Positions 38,809 to 46,857 of a stretch of DNA of 64,000 nucleotides are shown in pieces; the first letter of the stretch is position 1, and the number at the start of each line of letters is the position of its first letter. This stretch comes from CAVTAV01 sp963732795 (GTDB taxonomy: Bacteria; Pseudomonadota; Alphaproteobacteria; CAVTAV01). A program made the position numbers and the translations under genes. The notes under the pieces were generated by a model, which was given only the letters and a program-made list of their open reading frames with translations, ran no database searches and had not been told where the DNA came from. Location: assembly GCA_963732795.1 (NCBI GenBank), contig CAVTAV010000006.1:1-64000 (forward strand). The letters run 5' to 3'.

Positions 38809-39297
38809 ATGCCTCAACTCGACATCGGAACCTACGCGCCTCAGCTGATCTGGCTGGCGATCGTCTTCATCGCGCTGTACCTCGTGATGTCGTGGAAAGT
38901 CTTGCCGCGGATCGGGACCGTGCTCGGCGAACGGCGCGACCGGATCGAAGGCGATCTCTCCGACGCCGAGCAGTTCAAGAAGAACGCCGAAAAGGCGTTC
39001 GCGGACTACGAGGAGAAGCTTGCCGAGGCCCGGGCCAAGGCCCAGGAGATCGTCAAGGTGTCCCAGGACAAGGCCAGGGCCGAGATCGAGGCGCGCCAGA
39101 GCGAGCTCAGTGCCGATCTGGCCAAGAAGGGCGAGGAATCGGCCGCTCAGATCGAGAAGGCCAAGACCGAGGCGCTGAGCCATATCCGCGAGGTCGCTTC
39201 GGATGCGGCGGGCGCGATCGTCGAGCGGCTGATCGGGACCGAGCCGAAATCCGACGATATCCGCGCCGCCGTCGACGCGGCGACGAGCAACCGCTAG
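38809..39297 (+). CDS. ATP synthase subunit b' (AtpF2/AtpG)
   Basis: 162 aa. One N-terminal membrane helix (LIWLAIVFIALYLVMSWKVLPRIG) is followed by a long Lys/Glu/Ala coiled coil (KNAEKAFADYEEKLAEARAKAQEIV). Alphaproteobacteria have two divergent b subunits, b' then b, forming a heterodimeric peripheral stalk; this is the first. It starts 37 bp after atpE and ends 8 bp before atpF. Confidence 0.93.
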   Translation: MPQLDIGTYAPQLIWLAIVFIALYLVMSWKVLPRIGTVLGERRDRIEGDLSDAEQFKKNAEKAFADYEEKLAEARAKAQEIVKVSQDKARAEIEARQSELSADLAKKGEESAAQIEKAKTEALSHIREVASDAAGAIVERLIGTEPKSDDIRAAVDAATSNR

Positions 39298-39305
39298 GAC
39301 CGGAC

Positions 39306-39794
39306 ATGGAAGAAGAACTCCCGGAAATCTGGGTCGCCGTCGGCTTCTTCGCCTTCCTCGCGATCCTGGTCTATTACAAGGTCCACCAGAAGGTGACGGC
39401 CATGCTCGACGCGCGGTCCGCCGAGATCAAGGCCAAGCTCGACGAGGCCCGGCAGCTTCGCGACGAAGCCCGCGAGCTCCTGAATTCCTACGAGAAGAAG
39501 CTGCGCGAGGCCGAGCAGGAAGCCGCCGACATCGTCGCCCAGGCCCAGACCGACGCCAAGGTTCTCGCCAAGGAGGCCCACGACAATCTGGAAGCCTCGC
39601 TGGCCCGGCGCGCCAAGCTCGCCGAGGAAAAGATCGCCCAGGCCGAGGCGAGCGCGCTCCGCGAGGTTCGGCAGGCCGCCGTCGACGTCGCCGCCAAGGC
39701 CGCCGGGAACCTGATCGCCGAAACCCTCGAGCCGGCCCGCTCCAAGGCGCTGATCGACCAGGCGATCAAGGACTTGAACGGCAAGCTGAATTAA
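39306..39794 (+). CDS. atpF: ATP synthase subunit b
   Basis: 162 aa. The N-terminus EEELPEIWVAVGFFAFLAILVYYKVHQKV holds the membrane helix, followed by a charged coiled coil (ARELLNSYEKKLREAEQEAADIVAQAQ) and a C-terminal segment (AGNLIAETLEPARSKALIDQAI) that contacts delta. It is the last Fo gene; the F1 genes (atpHAGDC) are not in the window, as is usual where Fo and F1 are at separate loci. Confidence 0.94.
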   Translation: MEEELPEIWVAVGFFAFLAILVYYKVHQKVTAMLDARSAEIKAKLDEARQLRDEARELLNSYEKKLREAEQEAADIVAQAQTDAKVLAKEAHDNLEASLARRAKLAEEKIAQAEASALREVRQAAVDVAAKAAGNLIAETLEPARSKALIDQAIKDLNGKLN

Positions 39795-39807
39795 GCGGCC
39801 AATTTTC

Positions 39808-39888
39808 CGTCATCGCGAGGCGCGCCAGCGCCGCGGCGATCCACGCGGCCTGGATTGCCGCGCTCCCTACGGTCGCTCGCAATGACGA
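39808..39888. repeat. REP-like palindromic intergenic repeat, copy B
   Basis: A full-length element with inverted ends CGTCATCGCGAG and CTCGCAATGACG. Its interior (GCGCCGCGGCGATCCA, CCTGGATTGC) is shared with the copy at 19371-19441. It sits between the convergent atpF and gcvH genes and could form a long hairpin, so it may also act as a bidirectional terminator. Confidence 0.85.
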
Positions 39889-39897
39889 TTGAGCGGG

Positions 39898-40275
39898 CTA
39901 CTCCAGCCCCCTGACATACTCGGCATAGGCCGCCGCCGTCATCAGGCCCTCATAGTCGGGCGAGCCTTCGAGCTTGATGCTGAAGAACCAGCCCTCGCCT
40001 TCCGGATCCTTGTTGACCAGATCCGGCTCGCCATCGAGCGCCGTGTTGACCGTGCTGACCATGCCGGCGATGGGGCTATAGACCTCGCTCGCTGTCTTGA
40101 CGGATTCGACCACCGCCGCCTGCTCGCCCTTGGCGAAGCTCACGCCGAGCGCCGGAAGCTCGACATAGACGATGTCGCCGAGGGTCGCCTGGGCGTAATC
40201 GGTAATGCCGACGCGCGCCTCGCCGCCGTCAAGCCGAACCCACTGATGTTCCTTGGAATAGAAGGCTTCGGCCAT
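39898..40275 (-). CDS. gcvH: glycine cleavage system H protein
   Basis: 125 aa lipoyl carrier of the glycine cleavage complex. Motifs: YSKEHQWVRLDGGEARVGITDYAQATLGDIVYVELP at the N-terminus and the lipoylated Lys60 in VESVKTASEVYSP. NKDPEGEGWFFSIKL lies near the end. Full length. The gcvT and gcvP genes that normally flank it are absent. Upstream, 12 bp away on the same strand, is a lipoprotein gene. Confidence 0.95.
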   Translation of the reverse strand: MAEAFYSKEHQWVRLDGGEARVGITDYAQATLGDIVYVELPALGVSFAKGEQAAVVESVKTASEVYSPIAGMVSTVNTALDGEPDLVNKDPEGEGWFFSIKLEGSPDYEGLMTAAAYAEYVRGLE

Positions 40276-40287
40276 TATCGGCCCCGG

Positions 40288-40911
40288 TCATTGGAAGACG
40301 TTGTATTCGAGCTCGGGCTTGGAGAGTTGGAAGCCGATCAGGACCTGGTAGTCGGCGAGCTGCTGGTCGATTCTCGGACCTTCGGCCTCGGGATTCTGGT
40401 CGCGGCGGCGGCGTTTGCGCCGCGCCTTTTCCTGCTCCTTGGCGCTCTGGCTGATGCTGTTGAAATAGAGCGTGGAGTTGAAGGACTCGACGACGGCCTT
40501 GCGCTTTTCGTCGGGCGCGAAGTCGAACTTGCTCGAATAGACCTTCTTCTGGATCATCTTGCCGCGATAGAGCACGGCGACGAAGAACGGGAACTCGACC
40601 GAGCTCTGACTTACGCCTTCATTGCGCGAGGCGACCTCGAGGAACGACATCTTGATCTCGACATTGCTGCGGTTTCGCTCGCACCTGACCCTGAGCCCCG
40701 AGATATCGCTGCGGAAGGTGTAAGGCTTGCTCCGACCACCCGGGCCGAACAGGCTCATCGTGCCGGTATCGCCGAGAATCGAGACCGTCGGGCAGTCGCG
40801 AATTGCGGTCTGATACCGCTCCGTCTTGGTGCCGGCGCAACCGGCAAGCGCGAGGCTTGCCAAGGCCGCCAGGACAATCGCCGACCGGGCCGAAACGCGC
40901 ATGGTAATCAT
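40288..40911 (-). CDS. putative lipoprotein of unknown function
   Basis: 207 aa. Lipoprotein signal with lipobox LALAGC (cleavage before Cys25 or so). The mature part has beta-rich segments (DCPTVSILGDTGTMSLFGPGG, FRSDISGLRVRCER, SSVEFPFFVAVLYRGKMIQKKVY) and a late Lys/Arg-rich stretch (KARRKRRRRDQ) before a C-terminal IGFQLSKPELEYNVF. I do not recognise a characterised family; similar short envelope lipoproteins are common in Hyphomicrobiales. It probably shares a transcript with gcvH, 12 bp downstream. Confidence 0.65.
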   Translation of the reverse strand: MITMRVSARSAIVLAALASLALAGCAGTKTERYQTAIRDCPTVSILGDTGTMSLFGPGGRSKPYTFRSDISGLRVRCERNRSNVEIKMSFLEVASRNEGVSQSSVEFPFFVAVLYRGKMIQKKVYSSKFDFAPDEKRKAVVESFNSTLYFNSISQSAKEQEKARRKRRRRDQNPEAEGPRIDQQLADYQVLIGFQLSKPELEYNVFQ

Positions 40912-41180
40912 CTCTTATGAATCTTGTGTGACTGAATCCGGTGTCCCGACGAGAAGACCGAATTACGGACTTTGCGCCAGATTAGGTCTTGCTCCCCTCG
41001 CCCGTGGATGACAAATATGCGGTGCGTTTGCGGGACGAAGTCCCCGGCGCCCAGACCTTGAAAACTCGGCGCCCATACTAGGTAACAGGGCGAGCGAGCA
41101 CAAGGACGGAAAGCAAGGCCGCCCGGCTCCGGAGGCGGGGGACGCCGGAGACAGCGAGGCGGGATCGGACACGAGACGTA
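40912..41180. other. divergent intergenic region before ispH
   Basis: 269 bp between the divergent lipoprotein and ispH starts. I see no convincing coding frame. A GGCTCCGGAGGCGGGGGACGC-type stretch (about 41127-41152) can pair CTCCGG with CCGGAG as a short hairpin 30-55 bp before the ispH ATG. No T-tract follows, and I cannot match it to a known leader RNA. Promoters for both genes are expected here. Confidence 0.4.
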
Positions 41181-42122
41181 ATGATGAAGCCGGCCCTCAA
41201 GATCCTCATCGCAAGCCCGCGGGGCTTCTGCGCCGGCGTCGACCGGGCGATCCAGATCGTCAAGGCCGCTCTGGACCGTTTCGGCCCGCCGGTCTATGTC
41301 CGTCACGAAATCGTGCACAACCGGTATGTCGTCGAGGATCTGGAGGCCGCGGGCGCCGTTTTCGTCGAGGAGCTCGAAGAGGTGCCGGGCGACGCGCCGG
41401 TGGTCTTCTCGGCCCATGGGGTCCCGAAATCGGTTACGGCCGATGCCAAGTCGCGCAATATCCTCTATCTCGACGCCACCTGCCCGCTGGTGAGCAAGGT
41501 TCACCGCGAGGCCGAGCGCCATCAAAGGCTCGGCCGCCACATCATCCTGATCGGCCATGCCGGCCATCCCGAAGTGATCGGCACCATGGGACAGCTGCCC
41601 GAAGGCTGGATCAGCCTCGTCGAAGACGTCGAGGACGTCCGGTCGGTCGACGTGCCGAGCGACAGACCGCTCGCCTATATCACCCAGACCACCCTCTCTG
41701 TGGACGACACGGCCGAGATCGTCGCCGCGCTCAAGGCCCGGTTCCCGGATATCGCCAGCCCGCGCAAGGAAGACATCTGCTACGCCACCACCAACCGGCA
41801 GGACGCCGTCAAGGAGATCGCCGAGCATTGCGACGCCATGCTGGTGATCGGCGCGCCGAATTCGTCGAACTCCGTGCGGCTGGTCGAGGTAGCCGGCCGC
41901 TACGGCTGCCGAGCGGCCCTGGTGCAGCGGGCGGGCGATATCGACTGGAACCGGCTCGACGGCGCCCGAACCGTCGGCATCACCGCCGGCGCCTCGGCTC
42001 CGGAAGTCCTGGTCCAGGAAGTTCTCGCCGCGTTCCGCGCGCGGTTCGACATCTCCATCGAAGAGGTGCGGACCACCGAGGAGAGTATCCGCTTCAAGCT
42101 GCCTGCCGCCTTGACCGCTTGA
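41181..42122 (+). CDS. ispH: 4-hydroxy-3-methylbut-2-enyl diphosphate reductase IspH
   Basis: 313 aa [4Fe-4S] enzyme making IPP and DMAPP in the last MEP step. Cluster ligands: Cys17 in ASPRGFCAGVDRAI, Cys101 in LDATCPLV, and a third Cys in DICYATTNRQ. Substrate residues lie in SAHGVPKSV, HAGHPEVIGTMGQ and APNSSNSVRL, ending GITAGASAPEVLVQEV. Intact, and first of an ispH-thrB-rnhA operon typical of Hyphomicrobiales. Confidence 0.97.
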   Translation: MMKPALKILIASPRGFCAGVDRAIQIVKAALDRFGPPVYVRHEIVHNRYVVEDLEAAGAVFVEELEEVPGDAPVVFSAHGVPKSVTADAKSRNILYLDATCPLVSKVHREAERHQRLGRHIILIGHAGHPEVIGTMGQLPEGWISLVEDVEDVRSVDVPSDRPLAYITQTTLSVDDTAEIVAALKARFPDIASPRKEDICYATTNRQDAVKEIAEHCDAMLVIGAPNSSNSVRLVEVAGRYGCRAALVQRAGDIDWNRLDGARTVGITAGASAPEVLVQEVLAAFRARFDISIEEVRTTEESIRFKLPAALTA

Positions 42123-42153
42123 CCGCCCGACCGCGCTCGGACACGCTCCCTCC

Positions 42154-43116
42154 ATGGCCGTCTATACCGAAGTCGCCGACGATGCGTTGGCCGAATTTCT
42201 CGCCGATTATGACCTCGGCGCGGTAACCGCGTTCAAGGGCATCGCGGAGGGCGTCGAAAATTCGAACTACCTGCTCGAAACCGACAAGGGCGGCTATATC
42301 CTCACCCTCTACGAGAAGCGGGTGAATGCCGAGGATCTGCCGTTCTTTCTGGGGCTGATGGACCACCTGGCGGCGAACGGCTTCCCGTGTCCCGTCCCGG
42401 TCCATGCCAAGGACGGGAAGGCGCTGCGCCGGCTGTGCAACCGGAACGCCGCCGTCATCACCTTTCTGCGCGGGGTTTCAGTGCACCATCCGAGCCCGGA
42501 CCATTGCCGTGCTGTCGGCGCGGCCCTCGCTCGGCTGCATCTAGCGGGTGACGGCTTCAGGATGCGGCGTGAGAATGACCTGTCGGTCGAAGGATGGCTA
42601 AAGCTAGTCGACGCCTGCAAGGCGCGCGCGGACGAGTTCGTTGAAGGCCTCGGTCAAGAGCTCTACGACGAGCTCATCGAGATTCGGGGTCAATGGCCCG
42701 ACACTCTGCCCAAGGGCGTCATCCATGCCGATTTGTTCCCTGACAATGTGTTCTTCCTCGGGCCCGAGCTTTCGGGCGTGATCGATTTCTACTTCGCCTG
42801 CAATGACTTCTTCGCCTATGACATCGCGGTCTGCCTCAACGCCTGGTGCTTCGAAGCCGACCGGTCGTTCAACGTCACCAAGGCGCGCAACATGATCTCG
42901 GCCTATCAGACGGTGCGACCGCTCACCGACGAGGAGCTTCGCCTCCTGCCGCTCCTGGCGAGGGGCGCGGCCATGCGGTTTCTGCTGACACGGCTTTTCG
43001 ACTGGCTGAACCGGGTCGACGGCGCGCTGGTCAAGGTCAAGGACCCCAAGGAATATCTTTTCCGCCAGCGATTCCACCGCACCGTTTCCGGCCCTGCGGC
43101 CTACGGGATCGTCTGA
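42154..43116 (+). CDS. thrB: homoserine kinase ThrB (APH-fold type)
   Basis: 320 aa. Phosphorylates homoserine in threonine synthesis. It is the aminoglycoside-phosphotransferase-fold type found in Alphaproteobacteria: FKGIAEGVENSNYLLETDKGGYILTLYEKR at the nucleotide lobe, the catalytic loop GVIHADLFPDNVFFLG and the metal-binding SGVIDFYFACNDFFAYDIAV. The TGA stop overlaps the rnhA ATG (TGATG). Intact. thrC lies 3.7 kb away on the other strand. Confidence 0.95.
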   Translation: MAVYTEVADDALAEFLADYDLGAVTAFKGIAEGVENSNYLLETDKGGYILTLYEKRVNAEDLPFFLGLMDHLAANGFPCPVPVHAKDGKALRRLCNRNAAVITFLRGVSVHHPSPDHCRAVGAALARLHLAGDGFRMRRENDLSVEGWLKLVDACKARADEFVEGLGQELYDELIEIRGQWPDTLPKGVIHADLFPDNVFFLGPELSGVIDFYFACNDFFAYDIAVCLNAWCFEADRSFNVTKARNMISAYQTVRPLTDEELRLLPLLARGAAMRFLLTRLFDWLNRVDGALVKVKDPKEYLFRQRFHRTVSGPAAYGIV

Positions 43117-43556
43117 TGGCGGGGGAGGCTGTCGACATCTATACCGATGGCGCCTGCTCGGGAAATCCGGGACCAGGCGGCTGGGGCGCCCTTCTGGTCT
43201 CGGGCGAGCGCGAGAAGGAGCTCTGGGGCGGGGCTCGGGAGACCACCAACAACCGCATGGAGATCATGGCCGCGATCCAGGCGCTCAAGGCGCTCAAAAG
43301 GCCCTGCAAGATCCGGCTTCATACCGACAGCCAGTACTTGAAGCAGGGTATCACCGACTGGATCAAGAAATGGAAGCGGAACGGCTGGCGCACCGCCGAC
43401 CGGAAGCCGGTCAAGAATGTCGACCTCTGGCAGGCCCTCGAAGCCGAGCTCGAAACCCACGACGTCAAATGGATCTGGGTCAAAGGCCATGCCGGCCACG
43501 ACGGCAACGAACGCGCCGACGCCCTGGCCAATCGCGGGCTTGGGGATTATCGGTGA
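43116..43556 (+). CDS. rnhA: ribonuclease HI
   Basis: 146 aa. Type 1 RNase H with catalytic acids in VDIYTDGACSGNPGPGGWG (Asp11), TTNNRMEIMAA (Glu), LHTDSQYLKQGI (Asp) and DGNERADALA (Asp). The basic protrusion KKWKRNGWRTADRKPVKN is present. The start overlaps the thrB stop, so it is translationally coupled. Its stop falls 2 bp before a long palindromic element. Confidence 0.96.
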   Translation: MAGEAVDIYTDGACSGNPGPGGWGALLVSGEREKELWGGARETTNNRMEIMAAIQALKALKRPCKIRLHTDSQYLKQGITDWIKKWKRNGWRTADRKPVKNVDLWQALEAELETHDVKWIWVKGHAGHDGNERADALANRGLGDYR

Positions 43557-43558
43557 CG

Positions 43559-43686
43559 CCGAAGCGGCTCCCCTATCACCCCCATCCAACCTTCCCCCAT
43601 CGAGGGGGAAGGCTTTAGGGAGCGCTCCATCAATTCCTCCCCCTTGATGGGGAGGCCCGGTGGGGGCGATGCCGGAGCCGCTTCGG
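43559..43686. repeat. 128-bp palindromic element with 13-bp terminal inverted repeats
   Basis: Outer arms CCGAAGCGGCTCC (43559-43571) and GGAGCCGCTTCGG (43674-43686) are exact inverted repeats. Inside lie two further hairpins: CCTTCCCCC/GGGGGAAGG (43589-43611) and CCTCCCC/GGGGAGG (43637-43656). It lies between the convergent rnhA and peroxiredoxin genes, so it could act as a bidirectional terminator. It is also built like a small non-autonomous mobile element, with no coding capacity. Confidence 0.8.
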
Positions 43687-43702
43687 AAGAGCGGCGATTT
43701 TC

Positions 43703-44185
43703 CTATAGCTGGCTCAGCGCCGTTTCCGCAGAGGACACCTCGAAGGCGCCCGGCTTCTCGATATTGAGCTTGGTGACCACGCCGTCCTCGGCGATCAGGG
43801 AATAGCGCTGGCTGCGCTTGCCCATGCCGAAGCCCTTGCCGTCGAGCTCGAGGCCCATGGCCTTGGTGAACTCGCCGTTGCCGTCGGCCAGCATCATGAC
43901 CTTGCCGTCGGCCTGCTGGTCCTTGCCCCAGGCGTTCATGACGAAGACGTCGTTCACCGACACGCAGGCGATGGTGTCCACGCCCTTGGCCGTGATCTCA
44001 CCGGCCTTGTTGACGAAGCCGGGGAGATGCTTGGCCGAGCAGGTCGGCGTGAAGGCGCCCGGAACGGCGAACAGCACGACCTTCTTGCCCTTGAAGATGT
44101 CCGAGGTCGTGATCGGCGCCGGCCCGTCCGGCGTCATGCGGGTCAGCTTGGCTTCGGGGATCTTGTCTCCAACTTTGATCGACAT
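43703..44185 (-). CDS. peroxiredoxin, Prx5-like
   Basis: 160 aa. The start ATG at 44185 (MSIKVGDKIPEAKL) is the family N-terminus; the longer upstream frame is not supported. Peroxidatic Cys49 is in FAVPGAFTPTCSAKHLPGF. VNDVFVMNAWGKDQ, KAMGLELDGKGFGMGKRSQRYSLI and FEVSSAETAL are typical of Prx5/AhpE-type thioredoxin or glutaredoxin peroxidases. No conserved second resolving Cys is seen, apart from Cys70 or so in IACVSVNDV. It reduces H2O2 and organic peroxides. Confidence 0.92.
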   Translation of the reverse strand: MSIKVGDKIPEAKLTRMTPDGPAPITTSDIFKGKKVVLFAVPGAFTPTCSAKHLPGFVNKAGEITAKGVDTIACVSVNDVFVMNAWGKDQQADGKVMMLADGNGEFTKAMGLELDGKGFGMGKRSQRYSLIAEDGVVTKLNIEKPGAFEVSSAETALSQL

Positions 44186-44340
44186 GGCATCCTCTTGGTT
44201 GATGGGTGGTAGGAGGCGCACGGCTCGGCCCCCCTGGAAAGGTTCGGCAAGGTTTACCGCGTTTGGCCGGCTCTGCAAAGATGGCGGAGCTGAAACCGCT
44301 GGGCCTTGTGATTGCGGGGGTTTAGCGCCATGTTGATGGG

Positions 44341-44934
44341 ATGAGCGACTGGTCCAAGCGGTTCAGCGACGCCCGGAAGGGCGGCTATCTCGAAGGTCAG
44401 CTCCTTTTGGCGACGCCGACCATTGGCGACGAGAGGTTCGCGCGCACCGTCATCTACCTCTGGGCTCATGACCGCGAGCGCGCGCTTGGCCTCGTGATCA
44501 ACCGCCGGCTGTCGTCGATCACCTTTCCTCAGCTCCTCGGTCAGCTCGACATCAAGGTCGACAAGCCGGTCAAAGATATCGTCGTGCATTCCGGCGGACC
44601 GGTCGAGGAAGGCCGCGGATTCGTGCTCCATTCGGCCGATTACGTGCAGGAATCGACCTTGATCATCTCGGAAACGGTCGCTTTGACCGCCACGGTGGAC
44701 ATTCTGCGCGCGATCGCGGTCGGCGAAGGCCCGGCACACAGCCTGCTCGCCATCGGCTGCGCCGGCTGGGGACCGGGCCAGCTGGAGCAGGAAATCCAGA
44801 TGAACGGCTGGCTTCACACCGAAGCCGACGACGAGCTCATCTTCAATACCGAGCTGTCGCAGAAATGGTCCCGCGCCATGTCCAAGATCGGCGTGGACGT
44901 CTCGATGCTCTCGGGCGACGTCGGACACGCATAG
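44341..44934 (+). CDS. UPF0301/AlgH family protein
   Basis: 197 aa, intact. Family motifs: YLEGQLLLATPTIGDERFARTVIYLWAHDRERALGLVINR, VHSGGPVEEGRGFVLH and AIGCAGWGPGQLEQEIQMNGWL. In Pseudomonas algH was named for an effect on alginate expression, but the molecular function of the family is not settled. It is divergent from the peroxiredoxin gene (155 bp between starts) and convergent with the acetyltransferase gene, 10 bp away. Confidence 0.9.
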   Translation: MSDWSKRFSDARKGGYLEGQLLLATPTIGDERFARTVIYLWAHDRERALGLVINRRLSSITFPQLLGQLDIKVDKPVKDIVVHSGGPVEEGRGFVLHSADYVQESTLIISETVALTATVDILRAIAVGEGPAHSLLAIGCAGWGPGQLEQEIQMNGWLHTEADDELIFNTELSQKWSRAMSKIGVDVSMLSGDVGHA

Positions 44935-44944
44935 CCGTTGGCCG

Positions 44945-45542
44945 CTATCTCAGCGGCGGATCGCTCTCCAGCCGGGCGAACAGCAGGTGGTCGCGCCAGC
45001 GGCCGTTGATCTTGAGATATTGCCGGGCATAGCCCTCCTGCCGGAAGCCGTTGTGCAGCAAGAGCAGCCGGCTCGGCTCATTGTCGGGAATGCAGGCCGC
45101 TTCCAGGCGATGGAGCCCGAGCGTGTCGAACACGAAGGGGATCACCGTCTTCAGGGAATCGCTCATATAGCCGCGCTCGGCATAGGCCTTGCCGAGCCAA
45201 TAGCCGACCGAGCAGGACTGGCTCACCCCGCGCGCGATCGCGAACAGCGTGAGGCTGCCGACCAGCGCCGAGATCATTGCTGCGCAGGATGAAAAAGGCA
45301 TAGCCGACGCCGTCGCGCGCATCCTGCTGATATTGGCGTAGTCTTCGTTTGAAGGCGTTCTTGGTGAGCTCGTCGCTCGCCCAGGTCGGTTCCCACGGCG
45401 TCAGAAAATCGCGCGAGGTCTCGCTCAGCGCCGCCCATTCTTCGTAATCCTCAAGCATCGGCGGGCGCAGCGTGACACGCTGTCCCGTCAGTACCGTCGC
45501 ATCCTCTTCGCGCGACGACCGTCCGACAAGCCCTATACCCAT
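44945..45542 (-). CDS. GNAT acetyltransferase, RimJ-like (one frameshift)
   Basis: About 198 aa after removing one extra base near 45282. N-terminal TGQRVTLRPPMLEDYEEWAALSETSRDFLTPWEPTW is the typical RimJ/RimL entry. Then come YAFFILR, SCSVGYWLGKAYAERGYMSDSLKTVIPFVFDTLGLHRLEAACIPDNEPSRLLLLHNGFRQEGYARQYLKINGRWRDH, containing the acetyl-CoA region and the NEPS-LL motif. RimJ enzymes acetylate protein N-termini, here of unknown target. It lies 48 bp downstream of the M16 peptidase gene, an arrangement common in Alphaproteobacteria. Confidence 0.85.
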
Positions 45543-45590
45543 GATATACTCAGCCCCCCTGCGATTACGGCGGGGCACCCTCCAACAACG

Positions 45591-46857
45591 TCAACGCCGC
45601 CCGCCGAATCTCGCCACCAGTGTATCATAAGATTCGAGCCGACTTAATGGGCCAATCGCGGCCATGGAGGGTTTTACCGACGACATGACCTTTTCGGCCA
45701 TCCGTCGAACCGCCGCAGCGTCCACCCGGTCGATCTTGGCGACGATTTCGTCGATCGGAATCGGCCGGCCGAAGATCAGGAGCTGGCGGGCGAGCTGCTC
45801 GACCCGCGAGGACAGACTTTCGAGCGACATCACAATCCCGGCCTTGTGCTGGGCGCGGACGCGGGCGACTTCCTCCTCGCTCACGTCGGCCGATTTGGCG
45901 AGTCTCGTCGACGATGACCGGCACTATCTCGGCGGCTTCGCCTTCCCCGGTTCCGGCATAGACGCCGAACATGCCGGTATCGACGTAAGACGCGGCGAAT
46001 GCATAGATCGAATAGGCAAGGCCGCGGATCTCGCGGACCTCCTGGAACAGCCGGGACGACATGCCGCCGCCGAGAAGGGTGGCATAGACCTGGGCGGCAT
46101 AGAAATCCGGGTCGTCATAGGTCACGCCGTCGAAGCCGAGCAGGAGATGGACCTGCTCCAGCTCACGCTCCGTCCGATGATCGCCGCCGACATAACGCGC
46201 GGGTTCATGGGTCGAGCCCCGCCCGTTCCTGAGCCCGGCGAATTTGCTCTCGGCCAAAGCCACCAGCATGTCGTGATCGACCGCGCCCGAGGCGGCGAGG
46301 ATCATGGTCGGCGCCCGGTAATTGGCGGCCATGTAGTCGGCCAGGTGGGCGCGCCCGAATCCCTTGACCCGCTCCGGCGTGCCGAGAATGGTGCGCCCCA
46401 AGGCCTGGGAGGGATAGGCGACCTCCTGGAGGTTGTCGAAGATGATGTCGTCGGGGGTATCGAGGGCCTGGCCGATCTCCTGCAGGATGACCGCGCGCTC
46501 GCGTTCGAGCTCGGTTTCGTCGAAGACGGAGTTCTGCAGGATGTCGGAGAGGATATCGACGGCGAGCGGGACGTCCTCGGCGAGAATGCGGGCGACATAG
46601 GCGGTCTGCTCACGGGAGGTATAGGCGTTCAGATGGCCGCCCACGGCCTCGATTTCCTCGGCGATCTGCCGCGCCGAGCGCCGCGCCGTGCCCTTGAAGG
46701 CCATGTGCTCCAGCATGTGGGAGACGCCGTTGAGCTCGGCCGGCTCGTGGCGCGCGCCGACATCGACCCAGATGCCGATCGCGGCGCTCTTGGCCTGGGG
46801 CACGGGATCGGTGGCGATCGTCAAGCCGTTGGAAAACTTGGTAATTTGTACTGTCAT
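45591..46857 (-). CDS. M16 family zinc peptidase, mitochondrial-processing-peptidase-like (one frameshift)
   Basis: About 422 aa. The inverted zinc motif HMLEH (HxxEH) is in NGVSHMLEHMAFKGTARRS near residue 48-52, with downstream ERERAVILQEIGQALDTPDD (third ligand Glu). The C-terminal half has LGGGMSSRLFQEVREIRGLAYSIYAF, the M16 second-domain signature. One extra A near 45908 shifts the frame; after removal it continues LAKSADVSEEEVARVRAQHKAG to the normal end. ATG 46857 overlaps the thrC stop (ATGA), so it is coupled to thrC. The substrate is unknown. Confidence 0.92.

Noticed and set aside
43559..43686. CRISPR array or tRNA-like structure
   Set aside because: There are no repeated spacer units and no tRNA arms; the structure is a nested palindrome.
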